Source of the DNA: Thermoleophilum album
GTDB lineage: Bacteria; Actinomycetota; Thermoleophilia; Solirubrobacterales; Thermoleophilaceae
Assembly (NCBI RefSeq): GCF_028867705.1
Contig: NZ_CP066171.1
Span: 806,001-870,000 of the forward strand
Direction of reading: 5' to 3'
DNA: 64,000 bases
A program made the position numbers and the translations under genes. The stretch's first letter is position 1. The number at the start of each line of letters is the position of its first letter. Under the pieces are notes generated by a model that had not been told where the DNA came from, searched no databases, and saw nothing but the letters and a program-made list of their open reading frames with translations. This document shows positions 44,145 to 53,396 of this stretch, piece by piece.

Positions 44145-45715
44145 CGGCCCCGCGCACCAGTCGAGGCACAGCGGCGCGCATCGACAATCGCGTCGCGATC
44201 GGCTTGTTCGTCGTCGCTGCGGTCGCCGTTTCGTGGTTCTTGCGCACGCGCGCGCTCGGCGCATCGCTGTGGATGGACGAGGGTCTCTCTGTCGGCATCG
44301 CCTCGCAGCCGCTCGACGAGATCCCGACCGTGCTCCGCCAGGACGGTTCGCCGCCGCTCTACTACCTGCTGCTTGGCCTTTGGGTGCGGCTGATCGGCAA
44401 CGGGCCGGCCGAGACGCAAGCGCTGTCGGTGCTGATCGCTGTTGCCTCGATCCCGATCGGGCTGTGGGCCGGCTGGAGCTTGTTCGGGCGACGCGCCGGC
44501 ATCTACCTCGCTGCCATGTGCGCCGTCAACCCGTTCCTCACCACTTACGCGCAAGAGGTGCGGATGTACTCGCTGATGTTGACGCTGTCGCTGGCGACAA
44601 GCGCCGCCTTCCTCAACGCCTTCGTGCTGCGTCGCCGGGCCTACCTCGCGCCGTTCGCCGTACTGCTGGCGGCGATGCTCTACACCCACAACTGGGCGCT
44701 GTTCGTGTCGATCGGTCTGGTGACGGCGCTCCTGTGGCTGTTGGTCGAAAGCGCTCCCAGCGAGCGACGCGCGCTCGTGCGCGACGCCGGGATGACGTTC
44801 GGTGCGGCCGGCGTCCTCTACTTGCCGTGGCTTCCGACTTTGCTCTTCCAGGTCCAGCACACCGGCGCGCCGTGGCTGAACCCGCCCCGCCTAGGCGCCC
44901 CGGTGCAGATCTCGAAGTATCTGCTCGGCGGGGGTACCGCCACCTGCGCGCTGGCGCTCGCGGGCGGCAGCGGCATCGCCGAAGTCTTCCGGCGTGGCCG
45001 CGACGATCCCGAGCGCAGGACGCTCTTCGCCACCGCCCTCGTCGTCGTGGCGATGCTCGCTTCGGCGTGGCTCGTCTCGCAGGTCTCGCCGGCGTGGACG
45101 ACGCGCTACTTGGGCGCATCGCTCGGTCCGCTGATGCTGATCTTCGCTGCCGGGCTCGCCCGCGCCGGCAAGCTCGGGATCGTGGCGCTGTGCATCGTGC
45201 TCGCGATCTGGTCGCTGCCGCGCCTCTACGACCTGCGGAACAAGAGCAACGCCGCCGACTTGGCGCAGGCGGCTGTGAGCCAGCTGCGACCGGGCGATCT
45301 TGTGATCTCGCTGCAACCCGAGCAGGCGCCGCTTCTCGCCTACCACCTCGAAACCTTGCGCGGTGAGCGCGGCCTGCGCTACGCGACGCCGCTCGGGCCC
45401 GTAGCGAACCGCTTCGTGATGGATTGGCGCGACTCGCAGGAACGGCTCGAGCGGGCGACTGTCGCCAAAAATCTTGAGCCCCTGCTTGCTAGCCTTCCGC
45501 GCCGCGCCCGGGTGCTTTTGGTGCACCCGATAACGGCGCGCCGCGACGACTGGGATGCGCCCTGGACGGCGCTCGTCCGACGCAGGGCCGCTCAATGGGG
45601 GGCAGCGCTCGCGACGGACCGGCGCTTCCGCCGCTTGGGGACGGTGCCGCCGTTCTATCGGCGAGCGACCAGGATCGGGGTGCGAGCCGTGCTCTACGAG
45701 AAGACCGGAGCGTGA
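44135..45715 (+). CDS. GT39-family (PMT/ArnT-like) glycosyltransferase
   Basis: A 526-residue GT-C fold membrane protein. Helix 1 (about 17-33) is followed by SLWMDEGLSVGIASQPLDEI, whose Asp-Glu is the metal/donor motif of PMT-like enzymes that use polyprenyl-phosphate sugars. QDGSPPLYYLLLGLWVRL is the second typical loop. About nine to eleven membrane helices precede a soluble C-terminal region (about 390-526). It overlaps the upstream gene by 10 nt and its stop overlaps an in-frame GTG of the next gene, so the operon is tight. It probably transfers a lipid-linked sugar to a surface acceptor; which sugar is unknown. Confidence 0.82.
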   Translation: MAVAAPRTSRGTAARIDNRVAIGLFVVAAVAVSWFLRTRALGASLWMDEGLSVGIASQPLDEIPTVLRQDGSPPLYYLLLGLWVRLIGNGPAETQALSVLIAVASIPIGLWAGWSLFGRRAGIYLAAMCAVNPFLTTYAQEVRMYSLMLTLSLATSAAFLNAFVLRRRAYLAPFAVLLAAMLYTHNWALFVSIGLVTALLWLLVESAPSERRALVRDAGMTFGAAGVLYLPWLPTLLFQVQHTGAPWLNPPRLGAPVQISKYLLGGGTATCALALAGGSGIAEVFRRGRDDPERRTLFATALVVVAMLASAWLVSQVSPAWTTRYLGASLGPLMLIFAAGLARAGKLGIVALCIVLAIWSLPRLYDLRNKSNAADLAQAAVSQLRPGDLVISLQPEQAPLLAYHLETLRGERGLRYATPLGPVANRFVMDWRDSQERLERATVAKNLEPLLASLPRRARVLLVHPITARRDDWDAPWTALVRRRAAQWGAALATDRRFRRLGTVPPFYRRATRIGVRAVLYEKTGA

Positions 45716-45720
45716 CAGCG

Positions 45721-47319
45721 ATGGCCAACCAGAACATGCCCACCAACAACGACGACGCGCGCGGCCGTCACGTGCCGGCGCCGAAGCCCAAGAAAGAGCT
45801 CGTCAAGACACCCCCGCCCGGCAACCTCGCGCACCCCGAGATGCTCGAGAAGCCGACCCTGGTACTGGGTGCGGGGCCCGCGGGCTTGACCGCCGGCTAC
45901 CTGCTCGCCAAGCAGAGCCTTCCTGTCGTTGTGCTCGAAGCGGAGGACCAGGTCGGTGGCATCGCCAAGACCGTCGTGCGCGACGGTTACCGCTTCGACC
46001 TCGGCGGCCACCGCTTCTTCACCAAGGTGCGCGAGGTCGACGAGCTCTGGCACGAGATCATGCGCGAGGAGTTCCTGCTGCGGCCCCGCATGTCGCGCAT
46101 CTACTGGCGCGACGGTCGCGGCCGCACGAAGTTCCTCGACTATCCGCTGCGCGGCCCCGACGTCATCCGCAAGCTCGGCCCCGTCGACCTCACCAAGGCG
46201 CTGCTCTCGTACCTCTGGGCGACGATCAAACCGAAGGGCAAGGAGGAGACCTTCGAACAGTGGGTCTCCAACCGCTTCGGGCGCTGGCTGTTCAACCAGT
46301 TCTTCAAGTCCTACACCGAGAAGGTGTGGGGAGTGTCGACGTCGGAGATCCGCTCCGAGTGGGCCGCACAGCGCATCAAGGGGCTCTCCTTCTTCAGCGC
46401 GGCGAAGTCGGCGTTCTTTGGCAACAAGGGCAACAAGGTCAAGTCGCTGATCTCCGAGTTCCACTACCCGCGCTACGGCCCCGGCCAGATGTGGGAGACG
46501 ATGACCGACGACATCGAAAAGCTCGGCGGGAAGGTTCTGCTCAACCACAAGGTCACCAAGCTCGAGCTCGACGGAAACCGTGTCGTACGCGTGCACGCCG
46601 GCGGCGAGGTGTTCGAGCCCTCGCAGGTGATCTCGTCGCTGCCGCTGCGCAACGTCGTCGGCATCGTCGACCCGCCGGCGCCGGGCGAGGTGCGCGCCGC
46701 CGCCAAGGGGCTGCGCTACCGCGACTTCCTCACCGTTGCGCTCGTTCTCGACGGCGAGGACCTCTTCCCCGACAACTGGATCTACATCCACGACCCGCAC
46801 GTCAAGGTCGGCCGCATCCAGAACTACCGCTCGTGGAGCCCGTGGATGGTGCCCGACCCCACCAAGGCGTGCGTCGGGCTCGAGTACTTCTGTTTCGCAG
46901 GTGACGAGCTGTGGTCGATGGACGACGACGATCTCGTCGACCTGGCGATGAGCGAGCTCGAACAGCTCGGCCTGGCGACTCGCGACAAGCTCCAGTTCGG
47001 GTTCGTCGTGCGCGTGCCGAAGGCCTACCCGATGTACGACCAGGACTACGCCGACCGGGTGGCGACGATCCGCGCTTGGCTCGAGGGGATCGAAAACCTC
47101 GTGCAGGTCGGGCGCAACGGTCTGCACCGCTACAACAACTCCGACCACTCGATGCTGACAGCCATGCGTGCGGTCGAGAACCTGGTGCACGGCACCGACC
47201 ACGACATCTGGGCTGTCAACGCCGAGTCCGTCTACCACGAAGAACAGACCCAGGACGAGGAGCAGCCCTACATCCGCGCTCCCGAGACCGAGGCGATGAA
47301 GGAGCCGCTCGCCTCCTAG
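45721..47319 (+). CDS. FAD-dependent oxidoreductase, UDP-galactopyranose-mutase-like
   Basis: A 532-residue flavoprotein. After a hydrophilic 40-residue N terminus comes the FAD Rossmann loop LVLGAGPAGLTAGYLL (G50-x-G52-x-x-G55), VVLEAEDQVGGIAKTV, and DLGGHRFFTK. The GGHRFFTK and FFKSYTEKVWGVSTSEI blocks relate it to the Glf/amine-oxidase group rather than to true UDP-galactopyranose mutase. It may alter a nucleotide sugar or act on an isoprenoid. The upstream neighbours are membrane glycosyltransferases, which favours a sugar role. GTG 45712 (GTGA overlap) is an alternative start; ATG 45721 has better Shine-Dalgarno spacing. Confidence 0.78.
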   Translation: MANQNMPTNNDDARGRHVPAPKPKKELVKTPPPGNLAHPEMLEKPTLVLGAGPAGLTAGYLLAKQSLPVVVLEAEDQVGGIAKTVVRDGYRFDLGGHRFFTKVREVDELWHEIMREEFLLRPRMSRIYWRDGRGRTKFLDYPLRGPDVIRKLGPVDLTKALLSYLWATIKPKGKEETFEQWVSNRFGRWLFNQFFKSYTEKVWGVSTSEIRSEWAAQRIKGLSFFSAAKSAFFGNKGNKVKSLISEFHYPRYGPGQMWETMTDDIEKLGGKVLLNHKVTKLELDGNRVVRVHAGGEVFEPSQVISSLPLRNVVGIVDPPAPGEVRAAAKGLRYRDFLTVALVLDGEDLFPDNWIYIHDPHVKVGRIQNYRSWSPWMVPDPTKACVGLEYFCFAGDELWSMDDDDLVDLAMSELEQLGLATRDKLQFGFVVRVPKAYPMYDQDYADRVATIRAWLEGIENLVQVGRNGLHRYNNSDHSMLTAMRAVENLVHGTDHDIWAVNAESVYHEEQTQDEEQPYIRAPETEAMKEPLAS

Positions 47320-47349
47320 CCACCGCGGAGGCGGCCCCGCCCGGCCGGG

Positions 47350-49287
47350 CTAGACCTCGTTGCCCGGAGCGGGGCGGTCGTCGGGAGCGATCGGCAGACG
47401 CACGATCGGCAAGCCGCGGCGCTGCTCGCAGCGTCGCAACCTGCGCACTTCGATCAGCGGACCTGGCCGCGCGTAGGCACGCGGGTAGTAGAGGTAGGAG
47501 TGGTCGAAGTGGAAGGGTACGGGCCGGGCGCCGCGCCGGTAAGGACTGAAGCGGCGGATGACGGTCGACTCGCTGTCGAGGCGGCGGTAGTAGGCGCGCG
47601 CTGCCGCCGACGCGCGCTCGGCGCGGTCGCGCACGAGGCTCATCGTTATCACCGTGCAGTAGCCGTAGAAGCGGTACTGGTCGATCAGCCGCGGATATAG
47701 CGCGCGGTAGTAGTTGGTCGCCGCAAGTGCCCCGTCGGGGCGAGCGAGGATCGCCGGTTTCCCGCGCGCACAGCGCTCGTAGCCGGGAAGCTGCACGCGC
47801 CAGCCCGGGTGTCCGAAGCCGCCCTCGTCGGCGCAGCGCCCCACCCACCGGGGAAGCACGCCGGTGGGATCGACGACATACCAACGCTCCGGCACCGCCG
47901 GCTCGACGACCGCCCGCAGCTCGACGTTGCCGCTGCGCACGAGCCACTCGCGCAGAAGCTCGCGCGTGTCGGCGGCCGCGGCGACGCGCAGCTGATGGAG
48001 GTCGGCGGTGAGAGGCTGCAGCAGAGCGATCGCGGCAAGCGCGACCGTCGCGAGCTGTGGCGCCGAGCTCGCCCCTGCCGCGGCGCGGCTGCCGGTTACC
48101 GCCATCGGCGCGTCGCCACGGCGACGTAGCGCGCGCACGCGCGCCGCGAGGACGCCTGCGCTGTGGACGATCCCGACCCCGGCCAGCAGCGCAAGCTGCG
48201 GGTAGGCCGGTAGCAGCCAGCGCGCGAAGGCACGCGACTGCACCGACAGCCAGAGGAAGAGGAGGAGCGGAAAAACCGCTACGACAAGTGCCAGCCGGCG
48301 ATCCCGTCGCCACAGAGCGATCGCGCCGACGACGGCGAAGCCGCTGGCGACGAGGCCGAACCCCCAGCGCAGGCTGTCGAGGTAGTAGATCGGTGGTTGC
48401 TGCGTCTGTCCCGCCTTGCGCGCCAGGCCAGCGACGGCTGCCTGCTCGCGCAGGTCCCGCCAGGCTGTCACGAAGTTCACGAACAGGTACGGGTTGGCGG
48501 CGGCGAAAAGGAGCGCGCCGAGAGCGAGGCCGGCGGCGGCCGCTGCCAAGCCGCGGCGTACCGCATCACGGCGCAGCAGCGCGGCCGCAAGCACCGGCAC
48601 GGCGAGCAGCCCAGCGGTGTACTTGAACGCGCAGGCGATCCCGACCGCGGCTCCGGCCGTGACGAGCCAGCGCGCCCGCCCGTGGGCGAGCCACGCGGCG
48701 GCGCCCCCGACCGCCAACGCAGAGCCGGCGAGCGCGCCGCTGTCGGTGACGGCGATCCGCCCGTAGGCGACCGGCAGGAACGCGAAACAGAGCAGGGCCG
48801 CCGCCACGAGGGCGACAGCGCGACCAAAGGTGCGCCGCGCCACGAAGTAGAGCGCGGCCACCCCCGCCAGCGAGAGCAGCGCTGCCAGAGCGCGGGCCGC
48901 GAGCCAGATCTCGGTCGGGTCGCGACTGAATTGGCGGGGAACGGTGCCCCACTCGAGTGGGAACCAGAAGCCCAGCCCGCCGTAGAGGAAGCGCAGCCAC
49001 AGGTAGGCGAGGTAGATGAAGGCAGCGGGGTTCTGGTAGTAGCCGGGGTCGAAGTCGCCGTTGAACATCTGCACGGTCCGGTTCACGAAGTGCGTGCGTT
49101 CGTCGAGGTTCCAGACGAACGGCAAGCCGTACCGGGCGTGCGCAAGCCGCAAGGCGAGGCCGAGGGCGAGCAGTACCGCGAGCGGCAGCAGTTGCAGCGA
49201 CCGGCGCAGGGGCGTCAGCCCCCGCGAGCGCTCGGGCGTGCGCGCCGAGCGCACTCCCGCCCATTGTCCTTGCGACTCGGCTGCCAC
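47350..49287 (-). CDS. GT39-family (PMT/ArnT-like) membrane glycosyltransferase
   Basis: A 645-residue GT-C protein transcribed toward the FAD oxidoreductase gene. A basic N terminus, then helix 1 (about 31-50, LLPLAVLLALGLALRLAHA) and the loop FVWNLDERTHFVNRTV with the Asp-Glu motif. YYQNPAAFIYLAYLWLRFLYG follows. About eleven or twelve membrane segments reach residue 420 and a large extracytoplasmic C-terminal domain completes the protein; it has several Tyr-rich stretches and four Cys. GTG start. It is separated from the plus-strand ribD by 148 nt and by a 30 nt gap from the converging oxidoreductase gene. It probably glycosylates a surface polymer or protein. Confidence 0.82.
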   Translation of the reverse strand: MAAESQGQWAGVRSARTPERSRGLTPLRRSLQLLPLAVLLALGLALRLAHARYGLPFVWNLDERTHFVNRTVQMFNGDFDPGYYQNPAAFIYLAYLWLRFLYGGLGFWFPLEWGTVPRQFSRDPTEIWLAARALAALLSLAGVAALYFVARRTFGRAVALVAAALLCFAFLPVAYGRIAVTDSGALAGSALAVGGAAAWLAHGRARWLVTAGAAVGIACAFKYTAGLLAVPVLAAALLRRDAVRRGLAAAAAGLALGALLFAAANPYLFVNFVTAWRDLREQAAVAGLARKAGQTQQPPIYYLDSLRWGFGLVASGFAVVGAIALWRRDRRLALVVAVFPLLLFLWLSVQSRAFARWLLPAYPQLALLAGVGIVHSAGVLAARVRALRRRGDAPMAVTGSRAAAGASSAPQLATVALAAIALLQPLTADLHQLRVAAAADTRELLREWLVRSGNVELRAVVEPAVPERWYVVDPTGVLPRWVGRCADEGGFGHPGWRVQLPGYERCARGKPAILARPDGALAATNYYRALYPRLIDQYRFYGYCTVITMSLVRDRAERASAAARAYYRRLDSESTVIRRFSPYRRGARPVPFHFDHSYLYYPRAYARPGPLIEVRRLRRCEQRRGLPIVRLPIAPDDRPAPGNEV

Positions 49288-49435
49288 GGCGGGGCAGGCT
49301 AGTTAGTGGCTGCCGCTACCACGGCGGAGCACCGTGCCCACGGGGCGCCCCTCCTGGCGCGCTCGCCGGCGCGAGCTGGCCGGGTGAGCGCGGCGGCTCG
49401 CACCGCGGACCCCGCTCTGCCACCATCAAGAAACA

Positions 49436-50596
49436 GTGCGCTGCGCCCCAGACGACCGCAACGGTGTGGGCACCGCGGAAAGCGGCCTCGGCGAGCGTGA
49501 CGAGCGCTTCCTGCGCCGCGCGATCGCGCTGGCGCGCAACGGTGTCGGCAAGACCAGTCCCAATCCCGCTGTCGGCGCGGTGGTCGCGCGCGGCGACCGC
49601 GTTCTCGGCGAGGGCTGGCACCGGCGCGCGGGGGAGCCGCACGCCGAGCGGGAGGCGCTGGCCGCCTGCACAGCCGATCCACGTGGCGCGACGCTATACG
49701 TGTCGCTCGAACCGTGCTGCCACCACGGTCGCACGCCGCCGTGCACCGACGCGATCGTCGCGGCCGGCATCAGGCGTGTGGTGGTCGCCTCCGACGATCC
49801 CAGCGACAAGGCGTCGGGGCGAGGGTTGGCGGTGCTGCGCGACGAGGGCATCGAAGTCGTGGTCGCCGGGGGCGAGCTCGCACGCGAGGCTCGCCTCCTC
49901 AACCAGCCGTTCCGCAAGCACGCACGCAGCGGCCGGCCGCACGTCGTCCTCAAGTACGCGATGACCCTCGACGGCGCCGTCGCCACGCGCAGCGGCGACT
50001 CGCGCTGGATCTCGAGCGAGCGCAGCCGCGAGCTGGTCCACCGCTGGCGCGCCGCCGCCGACGCCGTGGCGGTAGGGATCGGCACCGCGCTGGCCGACGA
50101 TCCGCTGCTCACCGCGCGCCTGCCGGACGTCGAGCGCCAGCCCCTGCGAGTCGTTTTCGATTCCGAGGCGCGACTGCCGCCGGCGGGCAAACTTGCGCGC
50201 ACCGTCGCCGAAGCGCCGGTGCTGGTGTTCGCTTCGCGGGCAGCACCGCGGCCGGCGCTCGAGCGGCTCGAGGCGGCCGGCGTCGAGGTGGTCGTTGTCG
50301 GGGGACCGACCGCGGAGGCGCGTGTTGCGAACGCCCTCGACGAGCTCGGGCAGCGCGGTGTGCAGTCGCTGCTGTTGGAGGGCGGGCCGCGCCTCGCCGC
50401 AGCGTTCCTGGCCGCCGGCGAAGTCGACGAGCTGCGGGTCTTCGTGGCGCCGATCCTCGTCGCCGACCGTGACGCTCCGCGCCCCCTCGCCGGCAGCGGG
50501 CCCGAGGCGATCGCCGACGCGCTGCGCGCCCAGGTCGAGTGCGTCGAGCGCATCGACGACGATGTGCTCGTCCACGCCCGCTTGCGAGAGTGGTAG
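49436..50596 (+). CDS. ribD: Bifunctional riboflavin deaminase/reductase RibD
   Basis: Performs the second and third steps of riboflavin synthesis. Of 386 residues, the N-terminal cytidine-deaminase-like half (about 20-165) has GEPHAEREAL and EPCCHHGRTPPC with the zinc ligands and catalytic Glu. The C-terminal half (about 165-386) is the DHFR-like reductase: LKYAMTLDGAVATRSGDSRWIS, VGIGTALADDPLLTARL and LLLEGGPRLAAAFL. GTG start. First gene of a rib operon; the 148 nt upstream does not contain the RFN (FMN riboswitch) conserved blocks as I know them. Confidence 0.95.
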   Translation: MRCAPDDRNGVGTAESGLGERDERFLRRAIALARNGVGKTSPNPAVGAVVARGDRVLGEGWHRRAGEPHAEREALAACTADPRGATLYVSLEPCCHHGRTPPCTDAIVAAGIRRVVVASDDPSDKASGRGLAVLRDEGIEVVVAGGELAREARLLNQPFRKHARSGRPHVVLKYAMTLDGAVATRSGDSRWISSERSRELVHRWRAAADAVAVGIGTALADDPLLTARLPDVERQPLRVVFDSEARLPPAGKLARTVAEAPVLVFASRAAPRPALERLEAAGVEVVVVGGPTAEARVANALDELGQRGVQSLLLEGGPRLAAAFLAAGEVDELRVFVAPILVADRDAPRPLAGSGPEAIADALRAQVECVERIDDDVLVHARLREW

Positions 50597-50668
50597 ACAC
50601 GGGCGCTGGAAGCGCCCAGCGCGCGGGCGGCGGCAGAACCGGAAAACGGACGGCGAGGTAGCGAGAGC

Positions 50669-51298
50669 GTGTTCACGGGACTGGTGCGCGAGGTCGGTCG
50701 GGTAGAGGCCGTGGAGCGAAGCGGCGAGGGGGCCGAGATCGTCGTCGCCGCAGAGCTCGCGCGCGAGCTCGGGCCGGGCGACTCGATCGCGGTGGACGGT
50801 GTCTGCCTCACCGCCGTCGACACCGCTCCCTCCCGTTTCCGTGCCCAGGCGATGGCCGAGACGCTGCGCCGCTCGACGCTTGGCGAGCTCGCCGCCGGCG
50901 CTCGCGTCAACCTCGAGCCCGCGCTGGCGGTGGGCGACCGCCTGGGGGGCCACATCGTGCAGGGCCACGTCGACGGTGTCGCCGAGGTCGTCGGGTTAGC
51001 AGCCGAGGGGTTCGCCCGGCGCGTCGAGGTGCGCCCACCCGCCCGACTGCTGCGCTACATAGTCGAGAAGGGGTCGGTCGCGCTCGCCGGGGTCTCGCTC
51101 ACCGTCGCGGCGGTCGCCGAGAGTACCTTCTCGGTGGCGTTGATCCCCGAGACGCAGGAGCGCACGACGCTCGGCGAGCTCGCCGCTGGGTCGCGCGTAA
51201 ACATCGAGGTCGACGTGCTCGCCAAGCACGTCGAGCGCCTCGTGCGCGAATACGTGCACAATTTGCCTGCGGCCGGAGCTGGCGAAGCGGGCCGCTAG
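50669..51298 (+). CDS. ribE: Riboflavin synthase alpha subunit
   Basis: Dismutates two 6,7-dimethyl-8-ribityllumazine molecules to riboflavin. The 209 residues are two lumazine-binding repeats, each with a beta barrel: [12 protein letters not shown] at the start, [23 protein letters not shown] near 91-104, and the second repeat GVSLTVAAV with [14 protein letters not shown]. The C-terminal helix aligns with [17 protein letters not shown] start. It lies 72 nt after ribD and 34 nt before ribBA; not close enough for coupling, but same order as in other actinobacterial and Bacillus rib operons. Confidence 0.95.
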   Translation: MFTGLVREVGRVEAVERSGEGAEIVVAAELARELGPGDSIAVDGVCLTAVDTAPSRFRAQAMAETLRRSTLGELAAGARVNLEPALAVGDRLGGHIVQGHVDGVAEVVGLAAEGFARRVEVRPPARLLRYIVEKGSVALAGVSLTVAAVAESTFSVALIPETQERTTLGELAAGSRVNIEVDVLAKHVERLVREYVHNLPAAGAGEAGR

Positions 51299-51332
51299 GC
51301 GAGAGCCGCGCGACCGCGGCAAGGAGCGCAAG

Positions 51333-52709
51333 ATGGGCGAGCGAAAGTCACCGTTCAGCACGATCGAGGAAGCGATCGAGGAGATCCGCGCCGGACGCAT
51401 GGTCGTCGTCTGCGACGCCGAAGACCGCGAGAACGAGGGCGACCTGACGCTAGCGGCGCAGTTCGTGACGCCCGAGGCGATCAACTTCATGGCTAAGTAC
51501 GGTCGCGGGCTGATCTGCCTCGCCCTCACGCCCGAGCGCTGCGAAGAGCTCGGCCTCGAGTTGATGACAGCCAAGAACGAGTCGCCGTTCGAGACGGCGT
51601 TCACGGTCTCGATCGAGGCGCGTGAAGGGGTGACCACCGGCATATCGGCGCACGATCGCGCGCGCACGATCCAGGTCGCGATCGACCCGCGCACGAAACC
51701 GAGCGACCTCGTCCAGCCGGGCCACGTCTTCCCGCTGAAGGCCAAGCCCGGTGGCGTGCTCGAACGTGCAGGCCAAACCGAGGCGGCGGTCGACCTGGCC
51801 CGCCTCGCCGGCCTCACTCCGGCCGGCGTGATCTGCGAGATCATGAACGACGACGGCACGATGGCGCGGGTGCCCGACCTCGAGCGGTTCTGCCAGCGCC
51901 ACGGCCTCAAGATGATCACGATCGCCGACCTGATCGCTTACAGGCGGCGGACCGAGAAGCTGGTCGAGCGCGTCGCCGAGGCCAGCCTGCCCACCCGCTA
52001 CGGCGACTTCACGGTGATCGGCTACCGCTCGCTGGTCGACGGCAAGCACCACGTCGCGCTCGTCAAGGGCGACGTCGCCGGCCGCGAGAACGTGCTCGTG
52101 CGCGTGCACTCCGAGTGTTTGACCGGCGACGTCTTCCACTCGCTGCGCTGCGATTGCGGCGAGCAGCTCGAGTCGGCGCTGGCGATGATCGAGCGCGAGG
52201 GGCTGGGTGTGCTGCTCTACCTATCGCAGGAAGGGCGCGGCATCGGGCTGCTCAACAAGCTCAAGGCGTACAAGCTGCAGGAGGAGGGGCTCGACACCGT
52301 CGACGCCAACCTCGAGCTCGGGCTGCCCGCCGACCTGCGCGACTACGGCATCGGGGCACAGATCCTCGTCGATCTCGGGCTGACTTCGATCCGCCTGCTC
52401 ACGAACAACCCCAAGAAGATCATCGGGCTCGAGGGTTACGGCCTGCGCGTTGCCGACCAGATCCCGATCCAGCACCCGCCGAACGAGCACAACCGCGAGT
52501 ACTTGCGCGCGAAGCGCGAGAAGCTCGGGCACCTGTTGCACCACCAAGGTCTCGCGCTTGACGAAGAGATGATCCACGCCGAGCGCTTGCAGGACCGGCG
52601 CCTCGGCCGCGCGGCAGTGGAGACCGATCTCTACGGCGAGGGGCCAGCGCCCGCGCGTCGCAAAACGAGCGGCCCCGGCCACGTGACGAGCGGAGCCGAG
52701 GGTGGCTGA
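51333..52709 (+). CDS. ribBA: Bifunctional DHBP synthase / GTP cyclohydrolase II
   Basis: Supplies both riboflavin precursors. Of 458 residues, about 1-205 are 3,4-dihydroxy-2-butanone 4-phosphate synthase ([46 protein letters not shown]). About 206-405 are GTP cyclohydrolase II ([21 protein letters not shown] with zinc ligands; [14 protein letters not shown] with catalytic residues; [14 protein letters not shown]). A C-terminal extension of about 55 residues, Arg/Gly-rich at the end, lies beyond the usual terminus. ATG start after AAGGAGCGC. It overlaps ribH by 8 nt. Confidence 0.96.
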   Translation: MGERKSPFSTIEEAIEEIRAGRMVVVCDAEDRENEGDLTLAAQFVTPEAINFMAKYGRGLICLALTPERCEELGLELMTAKNESPFETAFTVSIEAREGVTTGISAHDRARTIQVAIDPRTKPSDLVQPGHVFPLKAKPGGVLERAGQTEAAVDLARLAGLTPAGVICEIMNDDGTMARVPDLERFCQRHGLKMITIADLIAYRRRTEKLVERVAEASLPTRYGDFTVIGYRSLVDGKHHVALVKGDVAGRENVLVRVHSECLTGDVFHSLRCDCGEQLESALAMIEREGLGVLLYLSQEGRGIGLLNKLKAYKLQEEGLDTVDANLELGLPADLRDYGIGAQILVDLGLTSIRLLTNNPKKIIGLEGYGLRVADQIPIQHPPNEHNREYLRAKREKLGHLLHHQGLALDEEMIHAERLQDRRLGRAAVETDLYGEGPAPARRKTSGPGHVTSGAEGG

Positions 52710-53160
52710 CAGCAGCGGCCGCGGAGTCGTCGCGATCTGCGCGGCGCGCTTTTACCCCGATCTTGCCGACCGGCTGGTCGCGGGCGCCCAGCGGGTGCTT
52801 GCGGACGCCGGCTACGAGCACGCCACCTTCGACGTGCCGGGCGCGTTCGAGCTCCCGCTCGCCGCGCAGTGGTGCGCCGAGAGCGGACGCTTCGTCGCCG
52901 TTGTCTGCCTGGGGGTGGTGATCCGCGGCGAGACCGACCACTACGACTTCGTCTGCCAGGAGGCGGCGCGCGGTATCGGCGCCGTGCAGCGGGCGACGGG
53001 TGTGCCCTGCGGTTTCGGCGTGATCACGTGCGCGAACCGTGAGCAGGCGCTGGCGCGCGCGGGCGAAGGGCGTCGGCACGTCGGCGAGGACGCTGCCCGC
53101 GCCGTCGTCGCGATGCTCGACCTGCGCGCGCGGCTCGCGCCGGCGGGCGCCGTGCGCTAG
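52702..53160 (+). CDS. ribH: 6,7-dimethyl-8-ribityllumazine synthase
   Basis: Condenses the two RibBA/RibD products to lumazine; assembles into icosahedral or pentameric shells. The 152 residues contain [31 protein letters not shown] (substrate-binding loop), [17 protein letters not shown] with the conserved catalytic His, and [19 protein letters not shown] 52702 overlaps the end of ribBA by 8 nt, so translation is coupled. Last enzyme gene of the operon; rpmB follows after 10 nt. Confidence 0.95.
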   Translation: MADSSGRGVVAICAARFYPDLADRLVAGAQRVLADAGYEHATFDVPGAFELPLAAQWCAESGRFVAVVCLGVVIRGETDHYDFVCQEAARGIGAVQRATGVPCGFGVITCANREQALARAGEGRRHVGEDAARAVVAMLDLRARLAPAGAVR

Positions 53161-53170
53161 CCTGTCGCGC

Positions 53171-53362
53171 GTGTCCAGGGTGTGCTTCGTCTGCGGCAAG
53201 CGACCGGGCTTCGGGCATAACCGCAGCCACTCGATGGTCGCTACCAAGCGCCGCTTCAACCCCAACTTGCAAAAGATCAGGATCGTCGTCAACGGCAGTC
53301 CGCGGCGCGAGTACGTCTGTACGCGCTGCATCAAGGCGGGCAAGGTTCTGAAAGCGGCCTGA
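53171..53362 (+). CDS. rpmB: Ribosomal protein L28
   Basis: A 63-residue large-subunit protein. [20 protein letters not shown] and [13 protein letters not shown] are the L28 hallmarks. It keeps a zinc pair: CFVC at the N terminus and CTRC near the end, so it is the zinc-binding (C+) paralogue type. GTG start 10 nt after ribH. Here it stands upstream of yloV and recG, the usual Gram-positive arrangement. Confidence 0.95.
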   Translation: MSRVCFVCGKRPGFGHNRSHSMVATKRRFNPNLQKIRIVVNGSPRREYVCTRCIKAGKVLKAA

Positions 53363-53396
53363 CGCGACCGGCGGCGTCGCTCGCCGCAGCGCTCCG

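Noticed and set aside
49288-49435. FMN riboswitch before ribD
   Set aside because: The conserved RFN blocks are not found; the region is GC-rich with short stems only.
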